From Acidimicrobiales bacterium (GTDB lineage: Bacteria; Actinomycetota; Acidimicrobiia; Acidimicrobiales; Poriferisodalaceae): a DNA stretch of 64,000 nt. Of this stretch, positions 29,508 through 37,633 are shown in pieces. Below the pieces are notes generated by a model. It worked only from the letters and a program-made list of their open reading frames with translations, was not told where the DNA came from and searched no databases. Location of the stretch: positions 682,001 to 746,000 of the forward strand of contig JAWKIQ010000003.1 of NCBI GenBank assembly GCA_041394185.1, given 5' to 3'. A program made the translations under genes and the position numbers. The number at the start of each line of letters is the position of its first letter. Position 1 is the stretch's first letter.

Positions 29508-30269
29508 CTAGAACGATTCGGTTCGCATGTGGAACCAGCGATCCAGTTCCGTGCTCCACTCATCTGCCGAAACCGGCACAGTTTGAACGTCGGTGCCGTC
29601 GTGAAGTTTCAGCCGATCCTTCAGCAGTGTGACCCGCCGAGGACCACCATCGATCAGCCGGGTGGCGAAGGGCTTGTCGACCCAGTGACCACCCGCCGCT
29701 GACTGGAGTCTCTGGGAAGCGGCCTCGAAGTCCGCCATGGTCAGACTCACGCGCTTGAAGCGATACTGCGGCACAAGGCCGCCGTCGGCCGCCACGCTGG
29801 TCAGGGTGGTCCCCTTGGGGCTGGGGAAAAGCGCGAACTGGCCGGCGCCGCCGTCTTGCACGGCGTCGGTGTTCAGCCGAAGCGGGCACCAGAACGATTC
29901 GCCGAATCCGACATCGACCAGATACGAATCGTCGAGCCGCACCTCGAGGGTCAGATGGTCTACGACGTCATTGGGCCCATCGAGCAATACCGCAGCCCCC
30001 AGGAGCCGCACGTGGAAGCCGATGGAGGTCAACAACTCGGCAAAGGCACCGTTGACCTCGAAGCACCAGCCCCCGCGCCCACGGTCGACGATCTTCGCGA
30101 CATTGCTGATTGGGTCTACCGTCACTCCGACCCGGTGGAAGACGTCGAGATTCTCGAACGCCACCCAGGTCATGTGGGCTCTCTGCAGGCGCGCCAGCGA
30201 GTCGAGGTCGACGCCGACGGGACCCTCGACGCGTATGCGTTCGAGGTATCGATCGACGTCGATCGGCAC
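29508..30269 (-). CDS. nat: Arylamine N-acetyltransferase
   Basis: 253 residues from GTG 30269. The Cys-His-Asp triad is complete: Cys69 in RGGWCFEVNGAF, His105 in VDHLTLEV and Asp119 in LVDVGFGE. It transfers acetyl (or propionyl) from CoA to aromatic amines and hydrazines; in actinobacteria some act in sterol catabolism or biosynthesis. The start codon follows the trxB stop directly, so the two are co-transcribed and coupled. That pairing is unusual and may be incidental. Confidence 0.92.
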   Translation of the reverse strand: MPIDVDRYLERIRVEGPVGVDLDSLARLQRAHMTWVAFENLDVFHRVGVTVDPISNVAKIVDRGRGGWCFEVNGAFAELLTSIGFHVRLLGAAVLLDGPNDVVDHLTLEVRLDDSYLVDVGFGESFWCPLRLNTDAVQDGGAGQFALFPSPKGTTLTSVAADGGLVPQYRFKRVSLTMADFEAASQRLQSAAGGHWVDKPFATRLIDGGPRRVTLLKDRLKLHDGTDVQTVPVSADEWSTELDRWFHMRTESF

Positions 30270-31229
30270 TCAGCCCTCCTGAGATTCCAGCCAGCGCTCG
30301 GCGTCGATTGCGGCCATGCAGCCAGAGCCGGCCGCGGTGATGGCTTGGCGGTAGGTGTGGTCCTGGACATCCCCGCACGCGAACACACCCTCGATGTTCG
30401 TGTAGGTGCCCGGACCGGTGATGAGGTACCCGGTGTCTTCCATGTCGAGCTGGCCTTCGAACAAGCCGGTGTTGGGCTTGTGGCCGATGGCGATGAACAA
30501 CCCCGACAGGGCCAGCTCTGACCTGGCTCCGGTGACCGTGTTCTCGACCACCACACCGGACAGCTTCGAATCTCCGAGGTACTCAACCACGGTGCTGTCC
30601 CAGAGGAACTCGATCTTCGGGTTGGCGAAGGCCCGCTCCTGCATGATCTTGCTGGCCCTCAGCTCGTCACGACGGTGGATGATGGTGACCTTGCTGGCGA
30701 ACTTGGTGAGGAAGGTGGCCTCCTCGATGGCCGAGTCGCCACCCCCCACGACGGCGATCTCCTGCTCTCGGAAGAAGAACCCGTCACAGGTGGCGCAAGT
30801 CGACAGCCCGTGGCCGATCAGCTCGACCTCGCGGTCGAGATTCAACATCAGCGACTGGGCCCCGGTGGCGACGATTATCGACCGGGCCGTATAGGTCGGC
30901 TCGGCGGCATCGGGATCGCCCACCCAGACCCGGAACGGGCGCTGCGAAAGGTCCACGCGAGAAACCTTCTCGGTGCGGATCTCGGCGCCGAAGCGCTCGG
31001 CCTGGCCTCGCATGTTCTGCATGAGCTCGGGACCCATCACACCTTCGGGAAAGCCGGGAAAGTTTTCGACCTCGGTCGTCAGCATCAACTGTCCGCCCGG
31101 CTGATCTGATGTCGACGACGGCTCGCCCTCGATGACGAGCGGCGAGAGATTGGCACGCGCCGTGTACACGGCGGCGGTCAGGCCGGCTGGACCTGAGCCG
31201 ATGATGATGGTGTTGCGAACTTCTGACAT
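30270..31229 (-). CDS. trxB: Thioredoxin-disulfide reductase
   Basis: 319 residues from ATG 31229, with AGAGG upstream; the open frame extends further but only through non-conserved sequence. The FAD-binding GSGPAGLTAA is at residues 11-20, the redox-active Cys145-A-T-Cys148 in STCATCDGFFF, the NADPH-binding GGGDSA after it, and the C-terminal GVFACGDVQDHTYRQA motif closes the FAD site. It reduces thioredoxin with NADPH. No thioredoxin gene is adjacent. Low-molecular-weight class reductase of normal length. Confidence 0.95.
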   Translation of the reverse strand: MSEVRNTIIIGSGPAGLTAAVYTARANLSPLVIEGEPSSTSDQPGGQLMLTTEVENFPGFPEGVMGPELMQNMRGQAERFGAEIRTEKVSRVDLSQRPFRVWVGDPDAAEPTYTARSIIVATGAQSLMLNLDREVELIGHGLSTCATCDGFFFREQEIAVVGGGDSAIEEATFLTKFASKVTIIHRRDELRASKIMQERAFANPKIEFLWDSTVVEYLGDSKLSGVVVENTVTGARSELALSGLFIAIGHKPNTGLFEGQLDMEDTGYLITGPGTYTNIEGVFACGDVQDHTYRQAITAAGSGCMAAIDAERWLESQEG

Positions 31230-31305
31230 CGATGCCTCTCGTGGTGCGTCTCGGGCGACTGTCGAGTCTAGTGAGGACATTTGCTGCAGCCGGTGAGTCC
31301 GCAGT

Positions 31306-33669
31306 GTGCTTGATAACCCCCTTGGGGTGACCACGATTCCCCACACGGGAGATCTGGGTAAAGGTTCGGGCCTAAGACACCGATCAGATTCGGGTGTTCT
31401 GGAAAGCCCCTCCAGAGGCCGCAGGGGTCTGCGGTCGGCAGTGATATCTGCGCCTGTGCTCGCCATAGCGGCCGTTCTAGGAGCGGTGGTCATCTCTTGG
31501 ACCACGACCAGTTCGGCCATTTCACACCGGACGGCCGCGAATGAGGCCAACAACCTCAGGCACTCTGCGGCGACGGTCGCCTTCGCCGACGCCATGTACG
31601 GAGCCACGGGGTCCCTCGACAACCGTGGCCTGGCGGAAGCTCTGGCAACGCTGGACGGCGAACACGACCGTGCGCTGGCCAGGCTGGACTCCGACGAACG
31701 CTCACTCGCCGACGCCGAGATCACTGCGATCGTCAACTGCGGGATGGCGCTGCGCAGCGGAGACGTCGGCGAAATGCCACCACACGACCACGACGACTTG
31801 GCGATACTTCTCGATGCCGCAGCTACGCGGGCTTCGAACATGGCAGACCAGGCCGAGACCCGTGCGCGCTATGCATCGATCGTGTCCTTCACGGCTGCGA
31901 TGCTGGCCGCCGCCACATCGATGCGATGGCGCCAGAGGGTGCAGCGCGACGAGTTGGCGGCAAGGGCCGAAATAAAGGCTGGGCTTCGCACCGAGGCCCT
32001 TTTGAACGACTCGCCCGAGGTGATCGTCGTCATCGCGCCCGACGGTTCACTGAGCTACGCGTCGGCTTCGCTTGCGCGGACCTTCGGGCCCAACGCCATC
32101 CGCACGATCGACGACATCGTCGCCCACACCACCGCACTAGAGCGTGTATCGCTGCACCGCCATCTTCGGGGCGAGGGGGCAATACGGCGGTCTCGCGTGT
32201 TCAGGCTCCACGTCGACTCGGGTGACCTTCACAGCTTCGAGGTGCGGGTATCGGATCTCACCGACGACACATTGGTCGACGGTCACTTGGTGACCATGCG
32301 CGACGTAACCCACGAACTGGCGCTCAAGTCGACCTTGCAGCGCCAGGCGCTGATCGATGAGCTGACAGGTCTCCCCAACCGTCGTGCCCTAGAGCCCGAG
32401 CTCGAGCGCGCAAAGGCCACGGTTCGCAACGGAACCGGTGTCGCGGCCCTGTTGATGCTGGACCTCGACGGCTTCAAGGCGACCAATGACACTCTCGGGC
32501 ACGCCGCCGGAGACCGGCTGCTGCAGTTGGTGACAAGACGCCTGTCCGATGTGTTGCGCGACGACGAGACCCTGCTTCGGCTGGGTGGTGACGAGTTTGC
32601 GCTGGTGGCCTCGCGGGCCCGCGACATCGATGCGGTCATGAAGCTGGCCGAGAGGCTGCTCGAAACGATGCGGCTCCCGTTCCGTCTACACGAGCGGTCC
32701 GAAAGCCTGCGCACCAGCATCGGCATCGCCATCGTCGACGACGCCGAACGCTCCGACGACATGCTGCGCCACGCCGACACAGCCCTCTACGAGGCCAAAC
32801 GCCGCGGCGGTGATATGGCTGTTGTCTTCGAGCCTCAGATGAACCACGAACTCGACGCGTTCAATGCGATGGGCAGGGCGCTGCGGTCGGCTGATTTCGA
32901 TCGCGAGTTCAGGCTCGTCTACCAGCCGATCTTCGATACAACGGACGGCCGGCTCAGCAGCGTCGGAACCTTGTTGCGCTGGGACAGTCCCGTACTGGGC
33001 TCGGTTTCGCCTGCCGAGTTCATCCCCGTCGCTGAGAAGTCGGGCCTGATCTGCGAAATCGGGCACTGGGTGCTCGCTGGCGCCCTCGAACAGATCCAAG
33101 CCTGGGATGCAGCGGGGATGGACAGCTCGGTCAAGGTCTCGGTCAATGTCTCCAATCGACAGATCAGCGAACCCCGCTTCGCCGATGGTGTCCTCGCGAT
33201 GCTTCACGAGTTCGGAATCGAGCCAGGGCGCCTGGTGCTCGAGGTCACCGAGACGGCCATGCTCGAAAACGGTGGCAACGGGCTCGAACGCATCGAACGC
33301 CTGCGCCATGCCGGCGTGCGATTTGCCCTGGACGACTTCGGAACCGGGTACTCGAACATGGAGAAGCTGCTGACACTCCCGTTCGACATATTGAAGATCG
33401 ACCGGTCGTTGCTGATGATGCTGGGCGAGATGAGAGAGCAGACATCGTGCAGTCCCGGCGAGCCGTGCGCGATTCTGGGAGCGATCGTGTCCATCGCATC
33501 GGCACTTGGCGCACCAATAGTTGCCGAAGGCGTCGAGACCGAGGCCCAGCTGACGAACTTGAAAGCGTCGGGCGTCGCATACGTGCAGGGCTTCCTGCTC
33601 GGCCGCCCCGACGATGCCAGCAAGATCCTGGCGTCATCGACCAGCGCCGTCGCCACCGTTGGCCTGTAG
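31306..33669 (+). CDS. Membrane GGDEF protein with degenerate EAL domain
   Basis: 787 residues from GTG 31306 (GTG 31327 is an alternative; a small ACCCC-CTT-GGGGT hairpin lies between them). One membrane helix near residues 37-58 is followed by an extracellular four-helix sensor, a second helix near 190-210, a PAS-like domain (about 225-340), GGDEF with intact active site (GGDEF at 427-431), and an EAL-type domain. In the latter the signature E-A-L is replaced by Gly554-Thr555-Leu556 (VGTLLRW), removing the metal-binding Glu, while NVSNRQ, LEVTETAM, DDFGTGYS and LKIDRS remain. It is probably a cyclic-di-GMP synthase with a non-catalytic EAL sensor or scaffold. Confidence 0.9.
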   Translation: MLDNPLGVTTIPHTGDLGKGSGLRHRSDSGVLESPSRGRRGLRSAVISAPVLAIAAVLGAVVISWTTTSSAISHRTAANEANNLRHSAATVAFADAMYGATGSLDNRGLAEALATLDGEHDRALARLDSDERSLADAEITAIVNCGMALRSGDVGEMPPHDHDDLAILLDAAATRASNMADQAETRARYASIVSFTAAMLAAATSMRWRQRVQRDELAARAEIKAGLRTEALLNDSPEVIVVIAPDGSLSYASASLARTFGPNAIRTIDDIVAHTTALERVSLHRHLRGEGAIRRSRVFRLHVDSGDLHSFEVRVSDLTDDTLVDGHLVTMRDVTHELALKSTLQRQALIDELTGLPNRRALEPELERAKATVRNGTGVAALLMLDLDGFKATNDTLGHAAGDRLLQLVTRRLSDVLRDDETLLRLGGDEFALVASRARDIDAVMKLAERLLETMRLPFRLHERSESLRTSIGIAIVDDAERSDDMLRHADTALYEAKRRGGDMAVVFEPQMNHELDAFNAMGRALRSADFDREFRLVYQPIFDTTDGRLSSVGTLLRWDSPVLGSVSPAEFIPVAEKSGLICEIGHWVLAGALEQIQAWDAAGMDSSVKVSVNVSNRQISEPRFADGVLAMLHEFGIEPGRLVLEVTETAMLENGGNGLERIERLRHAGVRFALDDFGTGYSNMEKLLTLPFDILKIDRSLLMMLGEMREQTSCSPGEPCAILGAIVSIASALGAPIVAEGVETEAQLTNLKASGVAYVQGFLLGRPDDASKILASSTSAVATVGL

Positions 33670-33704
33670 GCCCGACATCGGCCGGCAGCAGGAATACTGA
33701 CAGG

Positions 33705-34133
33705 GTGAGTTCACCCGACCACCCTCCCCACCACCCGGCTAGCACCGGCTACCCCGTGGTGGTATTCGATGGGGTCTGCAATCTGTGCAACAAAGCGGTG
33801 GACCTGCTCGTGCGCCTGGATCGGCGCGGGCGGCTGCGTTTCGCATCGAATCAGAGCCCTACGGGGTCGAGCCTGATCGGCAAAGCCCGCATCGGCGTCG
33901 ACACGATCTACTTCGTCGAGGCCGACCGTGTGTCTTCTGAGTCGACGGCTGTGGTTCGTATCGCATCTCACCTACCGTTCCCGTGGCGGCTGGCGAAGCT
34001 TCTTTGGGTGGTGCCTCGGCCTCTGCGCGACCGGCTATACCGCCTGATGGCAAACAACCGGTACAGGTGGTTCGGCAAGCGTGAGACCTGTCGGCTGCCG
34101 ACACCAGACGAGCGGTCTCGTTTCCTGGGCTGA
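33705..34133 (+). CDS. DCC-family thiol-disulfide oxidoreductase (DUF393)
   Basis: 142 residues from GTG 33705, following CAGG. FDGVCNLCNKAV (Cys25, Cys28) is the D-x-x-C-x-x-C motif that defines the family. LRFASNQSPTG and the C-terminal YRWFGKRETCRLPT, with another Cys, are also typical. The family is thought to have thioredoxin-like redox activity, but its partners are unknown. Confidence 0.88.
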   Translation: MSSPDHPPHHPASTGYPVVVFDGVCNLCNKAVDLLVRLDRRGRLRFASNQSPTGSSLIGKARIGVDTIYFVEADRVSSESTAVVRIASHLPFPWRLAKLLWVVPRPLRDRLYRLMANNRYRWFGKRETCRLPTPDERSRFLG

Positions 34134-34178
34134 GCCGATCTGTCAGAGGCGCTACGGTCTCGGCCACAGGAGGTGCTC

Positions 34179-35471
34179 GTGGTCGAACCCGATCTTCACC
34201 GCTTCGACACGCTGAGCCTGCACGCGGGCCAGCGAAGCGACCCGACTACGGGCGCCCGCGCTCAGCCGATCTATTTCACGACGTCATATGAGTTCGACAG
34301 CGCGGATGACGCTGCGGCGATGTTCAACCTCGAATCGCCGGGCCACATCTACAGCCGCATATCAAATCCGACGGTCGCGGCTTTCGAAGAGCGGATGGCA
34401 GCCCTCGAAGGCGGAGTCGCCGCGCTCGGCACCGCCAGCGGGATGGCGGCAATGCACCTGGCGGTCGCCACGTTGCTGTCGGCCGGCGACCACATCGTGG
34501 CGTCGAAGAACATCTACGGCGGCAGCTTCAACATGCTAAGCCTGACCTTGCCCAGGTTCGGTATCGAAACCACCTTCGTCGATCCGCGCGATCCTGCGGC
34601 CTTTGCCGGCGCCATCGGGCCCAACACGAAGTTGGTCTTTGCCGAGACGATCGGAAACCCGCGGTGCGAGGTGTTGGACATCGCCGCAATCGCCGAGGTC
34701 GCCCATGGCAACTCCGTTCCCTTGATGGTCGACTCGACGTTCGCCACCCCGTACCTGGTGCGGCCCATCGAGCACGGCGCCGACATCGTCATGCACTCGG
34801 CAACGAAGTGGATCGGCGGTCACGGAGTGGCGCTGGGCGGCGTCCTGGTCGACGGAGGTCGCTTCGACTGGACCCGATCCGGCAAGTTCCCGACGATGAC
34901 AGAGCCCTATGCGGGATATCACGGGGTCTGCTTTCACGAGGAGTTCGGCCCGTTGGCGCTGGCCACCAGAGCCAGGGCAGAGGGGTTGCGAGACTTCGGC
35001 GCAGCGATGAGCCCCATGAACGCATTCCAACTGTTGCAGGGACTCGAAACGCTGTCGCTGCGAATGGACAAACACGTCTCGAACACCATCACCGTCCTGG
35101 ACATGCTCGAAAGCAACGACGCTGTCTCGTGGGTGGCCCACCCCAGCCGCGAATCACACCCGGATCACCATCTCGCCCAACGGCTCTTTCCGCGCGGGAC
35201 GGGCTCGGTGTTCAGTTTCGGCATAGCGGGTGGACGCCCGGCGGGACGCAAGTTCATCGAGTCGTGCCAACTGGCGTCACACGTTGCCAACGTCGGCGAC
35301 GCCAAGACCTTGGTGATCCATCCAGCCAGCACGACCCATGGCCAGATGACCGCAGACGAACTGACCGCTGCCGGAATCGGCGAGGATCTCATACGGGTGT
35401 CGGTTGGCCTGGAGGACCCAACCGACATCGTGTCCGATCTGGCGCGGGCGCTGAAAGCGAGCCAGCGGTGA
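34179..35471 (+). CDS. metY: O-acetylhomoserine sulfhydrylase family enzyme, copy 1
   Basis: 430 residues from GTG 34179, five bases after AGGAGG; GTG 34173 lies inside that site. It is a PLP enzyme of the Cys/Met metabolism family with Lys210 (HSATKWIGGHG) as the Schiff-base residue. YSRISNPTVAAFEERMAALEGG and the R-x-S-V-G-L-E-D C-terminal motif are standard. It should make homocysteine from O-acetylhomoserine and sulfide. It overlaps an alpha/beta hydrolase gene downstream (GTGA). A paralogue lies on the other strand at 37630-38931. Confidence 0.9.
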   Translation: MVEPDLHRFDTLSLHAGQRSDPTTGARAQPIYFTTSYEFDSADDAAAMFNLESPGHIYSRISNPTVAAFEERMAALEGGVAALGTASGMAAMHLAVATLLSAGDHIVASKNIYGGSFNMLSLTLPRFGIETTFVDPRDPAAFAGAIGPNTKLVFAETIGNPRCEVLDIAAIAEVAHGNSVPLMVDSTFATPYLVRPIEHGADIVMHSATKWIGGHGVALGGVLVDGGRFDWTRSGKFPTMTEPYAGYHGVCFHEEFGPLALATRARAEGLRDFGAAMSPMNAFQLLQGLETLSLRMDKHVSNTITVLDMLESNDAVSWVAHPSRESHPDHHLAQRLFPRGTGSVFSFGIAGGRPAGRKFIESCQLASHVANVGDAKTLVIHPASTTHGQMTADELTAAGIGEDLIRVSVGLEDPTDIVSDLARALKASQR

Positions 35472-36271
35472 ACTTCGATGTCGATTCCAAGCGGGCCCAC
35501 GCCGCGACCGGCGGTGTCGAGCCTCGACCCGGCTGGCCACTGGTCGTGTTGGTTCACGGCGCCGGCATGGACTCGACCGTGTGGCAACTACAGACCCGCT
35601 ATCTGGCCCACCGTGGTGTGGCGGCACTGGCCGTCGATCTTCCAGGTCACGGATTCAGCGAGGGCCCGGCGCTTGCCTCGGTCGCCGAGATGGGCGCATG
35701 GCTGGGTCGTTTCATCAAGACCGTCGACATGGGTCAGGCCCTGATCGTCGGACACTCGATGGGAACCTTCGTCGCCCTCGAAACCGCAGCATCGAGGCCC
35801 GACCTTGTGAAGGGTCTGGTGCTGATGGGCACAGCGGCGGCCATGCCCGTGCACCCCGATCTGCTGAAGGCCGCCGACAACGATGTGGCTGCGGCCGCTG
35901 CCCTGATGGCGGGCTGGAGCCACCACCCCGGGTCGAAGCTGGGGCCCAACCCCAATCCCGGCCAGGCGATGCTGGGGGCCATGCGGGCCCTCGTCGAGAT
36001 GTCGCCACCGGGGGTTTTGGCGGGCGACCTGTTGGCCTGCGCCTCATACGACGGTGCGCTCGAGGCGGCCGCTGCCGTGCAGGCTCGCGCGACGATCGTG
36101 GTTGGTGCCGAGGACAAGATGACGCCTGGGCGCGCTGCCGGACCTCTGATCGAGGCGATGGCGGATACGACGGTGGTGGTGCTCGAACGAGCGGGTCACT
36201 CGATGATGTACGAAGACCCTCGCAGGGTCAGCAGCCTGCTGCTGAGCACCGCCAGGGGCCTGGCGGTCTAG
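35468..36271 (+). CDS. Alpha/beta hydrolase
   Basis: 267 residues from GTG 35468, overlapping the metY-like stop. LVVLVHGAGMDSTVW is the oxyanion strand, GHSMGT contains Ser97, GAEDKMTP (about residue 220) the acid, and RAGHSMMYEDP the catalytic His. It resembles small esterases of the MhpC/BphD type and is not a homoserine acetyltransferase (MetX is longer with different motifs). Its coupling to metY is noted without a clear functional link. Its stop shares CTAG with the convergent gene. Confidence 0.85.
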   Translation: MNFDVDSKRAHAATGGVEPRPGWPLVVLVHGAGMDSTVWQLQTRYLAHRGVAALAVDLPGHGFSEGPALASVAEMGAWLGRFIKTVDMGQALIVGHSMGTFVALETAASRPDLVKGLVLMGTAAAMPVHPDLLKAADNDVAAAAALMAGWSHHPGSKLGPNPNPGQAMLGAMRALVEMSPPGVLAGDLLACASYDGALEAAAAVQARATIVVGAEDKMTPGRAAGPLIEAMADTTVVVLERAGHSMMYEDPRRVSSLLLSTARGLAV

Positions 36272-36549
36272 TCACCAAAGCCGTCGAACGCTGCCGCGTA
36301 CTCTTCTTGCGAGAACGAGCGAAACGCAATGAGCGTGCGTGTCGAGATGACTCCGTCGAGCTTGGCGATCCCGTCGGTAACAACTCGGGCGACCCCCTCG
36401 TGGTTCGCCACGGCCAGCACCGCAACCAGATCGGCTTCGCCGCCGGCCACGCTGTGGGCCTCGCGAACACCCTTCAGGTTGGCGATCGTCGAAGCCAACC
36501 CGGAGATGGCATCGGGGCGGGCCTGGATCAACACGAAGGCGGAGATCAT
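36268..36549 (-). CDS. Lrp/AsnC-type ligand-binding (RAM) domain protein
   Basis: 93 residues from ATG 36549, with no HTH. MISAFVLIQARPDAI, VREAHSVAGGEADLVAVLAV and ISTRTLIAF match the stand-alone RAM/ACT-like ligand-sensing domain of AsnC-family regulators. Such proteins form amino-acid-binding oligomers that may partner full-length regulators. It lies between a hydrolase and an SRPBCC gene. Confidence 0.85.
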   Translation of the reverse strand: MISAFVLIQARPDAISGLASTIANLKGVREAHSVAGGEADLVAVLAVANHEGVARVVTDGIAKLDGVISTRTLIAFRSFSQEEYAAAFDGFGD

Positions 36550-36565
36550 TAGAGCATTGTGCCTT

Positions 36566-36618
36566 ATTCGACGGCCGCAGCGACACGCTGCTTCATTCGA
36601 CGGCCGCAGCGACACGCT
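36566..36618. repeat. 24-bp tandem duplication of an SRPBCC gene end
   Basis: ATTCGACGGCCGCAGCGACA plus CGCT occurs at 36566-36589 and again at 36595-36618 (period 29). The right copy codes the last residues (ERVAAAVE) of the SRPBCC gene; the left copy lies beyond its stop and ends in TAA in the same sense. Confidence 0.85.
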
Positions 36619-37048
36619 CGAGTGTGGTGGCCATCGACTGGGCGTTGAACGCGGTGCGGTCTTCTACACCCGAGATGGCCGGGCCGCGGGCGATGATCTC
36701 GTCTGGGCGCAGGTCGTCCCAAGTCTCGGTGACCCGGCAGCCGTTCTCGGTGGGTTCGATCTGGTAGCCCCAGGTGGCGAAGTGGAACCCTCGCGCCAGA
36801 GCGTGAAAGACGAATCGCTCGCCCGGGACACACTCGACGATCTCGCCCTGTGTCGTCCACTCATTGTCGCCATTGCGGTTGTGACCGTCGAACTTGGCTC
36901 CGACAGCGGGACCGGTGGCGCCGTCGATCCATTCACACGCGTAACACTCGGGAGACCACTCGCCCATGCGGGTCACGTCGGAGATTGCGTCGAATACGGC
37001 TTGGGGGGAGGCAGCGATGTCGCGTGAGACTTCGAGATGGCGTGTCAT
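36593..37048 (-). CDS. SRPBCC-family protein
   Basis: 151 residues from ATG 37048 (a GTG lies directly before). It shows the START/Bet v1-like pattern: HLEVSRDIAASPQAVFDAISDVTRMGEWSPE, a central W-T-T-Q-G-E-I-V, and FATWGYQIEPTENGCRVTETW. Proteins of this fold bind hydrophobic ligands in a deep cavity. Function unknown. The end of the gene is duplicated in tandem downstream. Confidence 0.85.
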   Translation of the reverse strand: MTRHLEVSRDIAASPQAVFDAISDVTRMGEWSPECYACEWIDGATGPAVGAKFDGHNRNGDNEWTTQGEIVECVPGERFVFHALARGFHFATWGYQIEPTENGCRVTETWDDLRPDEIIARGPAISGVEDRTAFNAQSMATTLERVAAAVE

Positions 37049-37062
37049 CACCGGAGCCTATT

Positions 37063-37121
37063 GCGGGCACCTGTGCCAGCAACAATCGACACGGCGGGCA
37101 CCTGTGCCAGCAACAATCGAC
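37063..37121. repeat. 28-bp direct repeat in an intergenic gap
   Basis: A 28-bp unit starting GCGGGCACCTGTGCC and ending CAACAATCGAC occurs at 37063-37090 and 37094-37121 (period 31). Each unit has a GGCAC-CT-GTGCC palindrome. The pair fills the gap between the SRPBCC start and the CoA-binding gene stop. Confidence 0.85.
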
Positions 37122-37126
37122 CCGAG

Positions 37127-37633
37127 CTAGGAGTAGGCGTCGCCCCGTCGGCTCGAAACCACACCGGTGTCGAAACCGGCCAGATGCAGCCCGCCGGCGA
37201 AGCGGGCGTGCTCGATCTTCAGGCATCGGTCCATCACCACATCGAGCCCTGCACTGTGGGCGATAGCCGCCGCCTCGTCGCTCGACAGACCTAGTTGAGC
37301 CCAGAACACCTTGGCCCCGACCTCGACCGCCTCTCGTGCCACGGCAGGAAGGTCTTCGGGACGACGAAACACGTCCACCATGTCGGGTGCGGCGGGAAGG
37401 TCGGCCAGGGACGCGTAGACCCGATGCCCGAGGATCTCGGTTTCGCGGGGGTTCACGAACCACACTTCGAAGTCGTCTGGTCTGCTGAGCAGGTACGTGG
37501 CGACGAAGTTGGAGGCACGCGACCGCTTCGAAGACACACCGACCATGGCGACCGCGCGCGTTCTGTCCATGATGGCCTTGCGCTCGCGCGCCGACGGCGG
37601 CGTCCAGTCGGTCGATCCTGTGAGCTGGCTCAT
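37127..37633 (-). CDS. CoA-binding domain protein (YccU-like)
   Basis: 168 residues from ATG 37633, overlapping the metY-like stop (ATGA). RAVAMVGVSSKRSRASNFVATYLL is the Rossmann phosphate loop of CoA-binding proteins, followed by WFVNPRETEILGHRVYASLADLP and VFWAQLGLSSDEAAAIA. The family is a stand-alone CoA_binding_2 domain resembling the N-terminus of succinyl-CoA synthetase alpha. Coupling to a sulfhydrylase gene is common in bacteria and suggests a role in sulfur or acyl metabolism, not defined here. Confidence 0.88.
   Translation of the reverse strand: MSQLTGSTDWTPPSARERKAIMDRTRAVAMVGVSSKRSRASNFVATYLLSRPDDFEVWFVNPRETEILGHRVYASLADLPAAPDMVDVFRRPEDLPAVAREAVEVGAKVFWAQLGLSSDEAAAIAHSAGLDVVMDRCLKIEHARFAGGLHLAGFDTGVVSSRRGDAYS

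Noticed and set aside
34134..34178. SAM riboswitch before the metY-like gene
   Set aside because: Only 45 bases separate the gene from the preceding stop, too short for any known SAM riboswitch.
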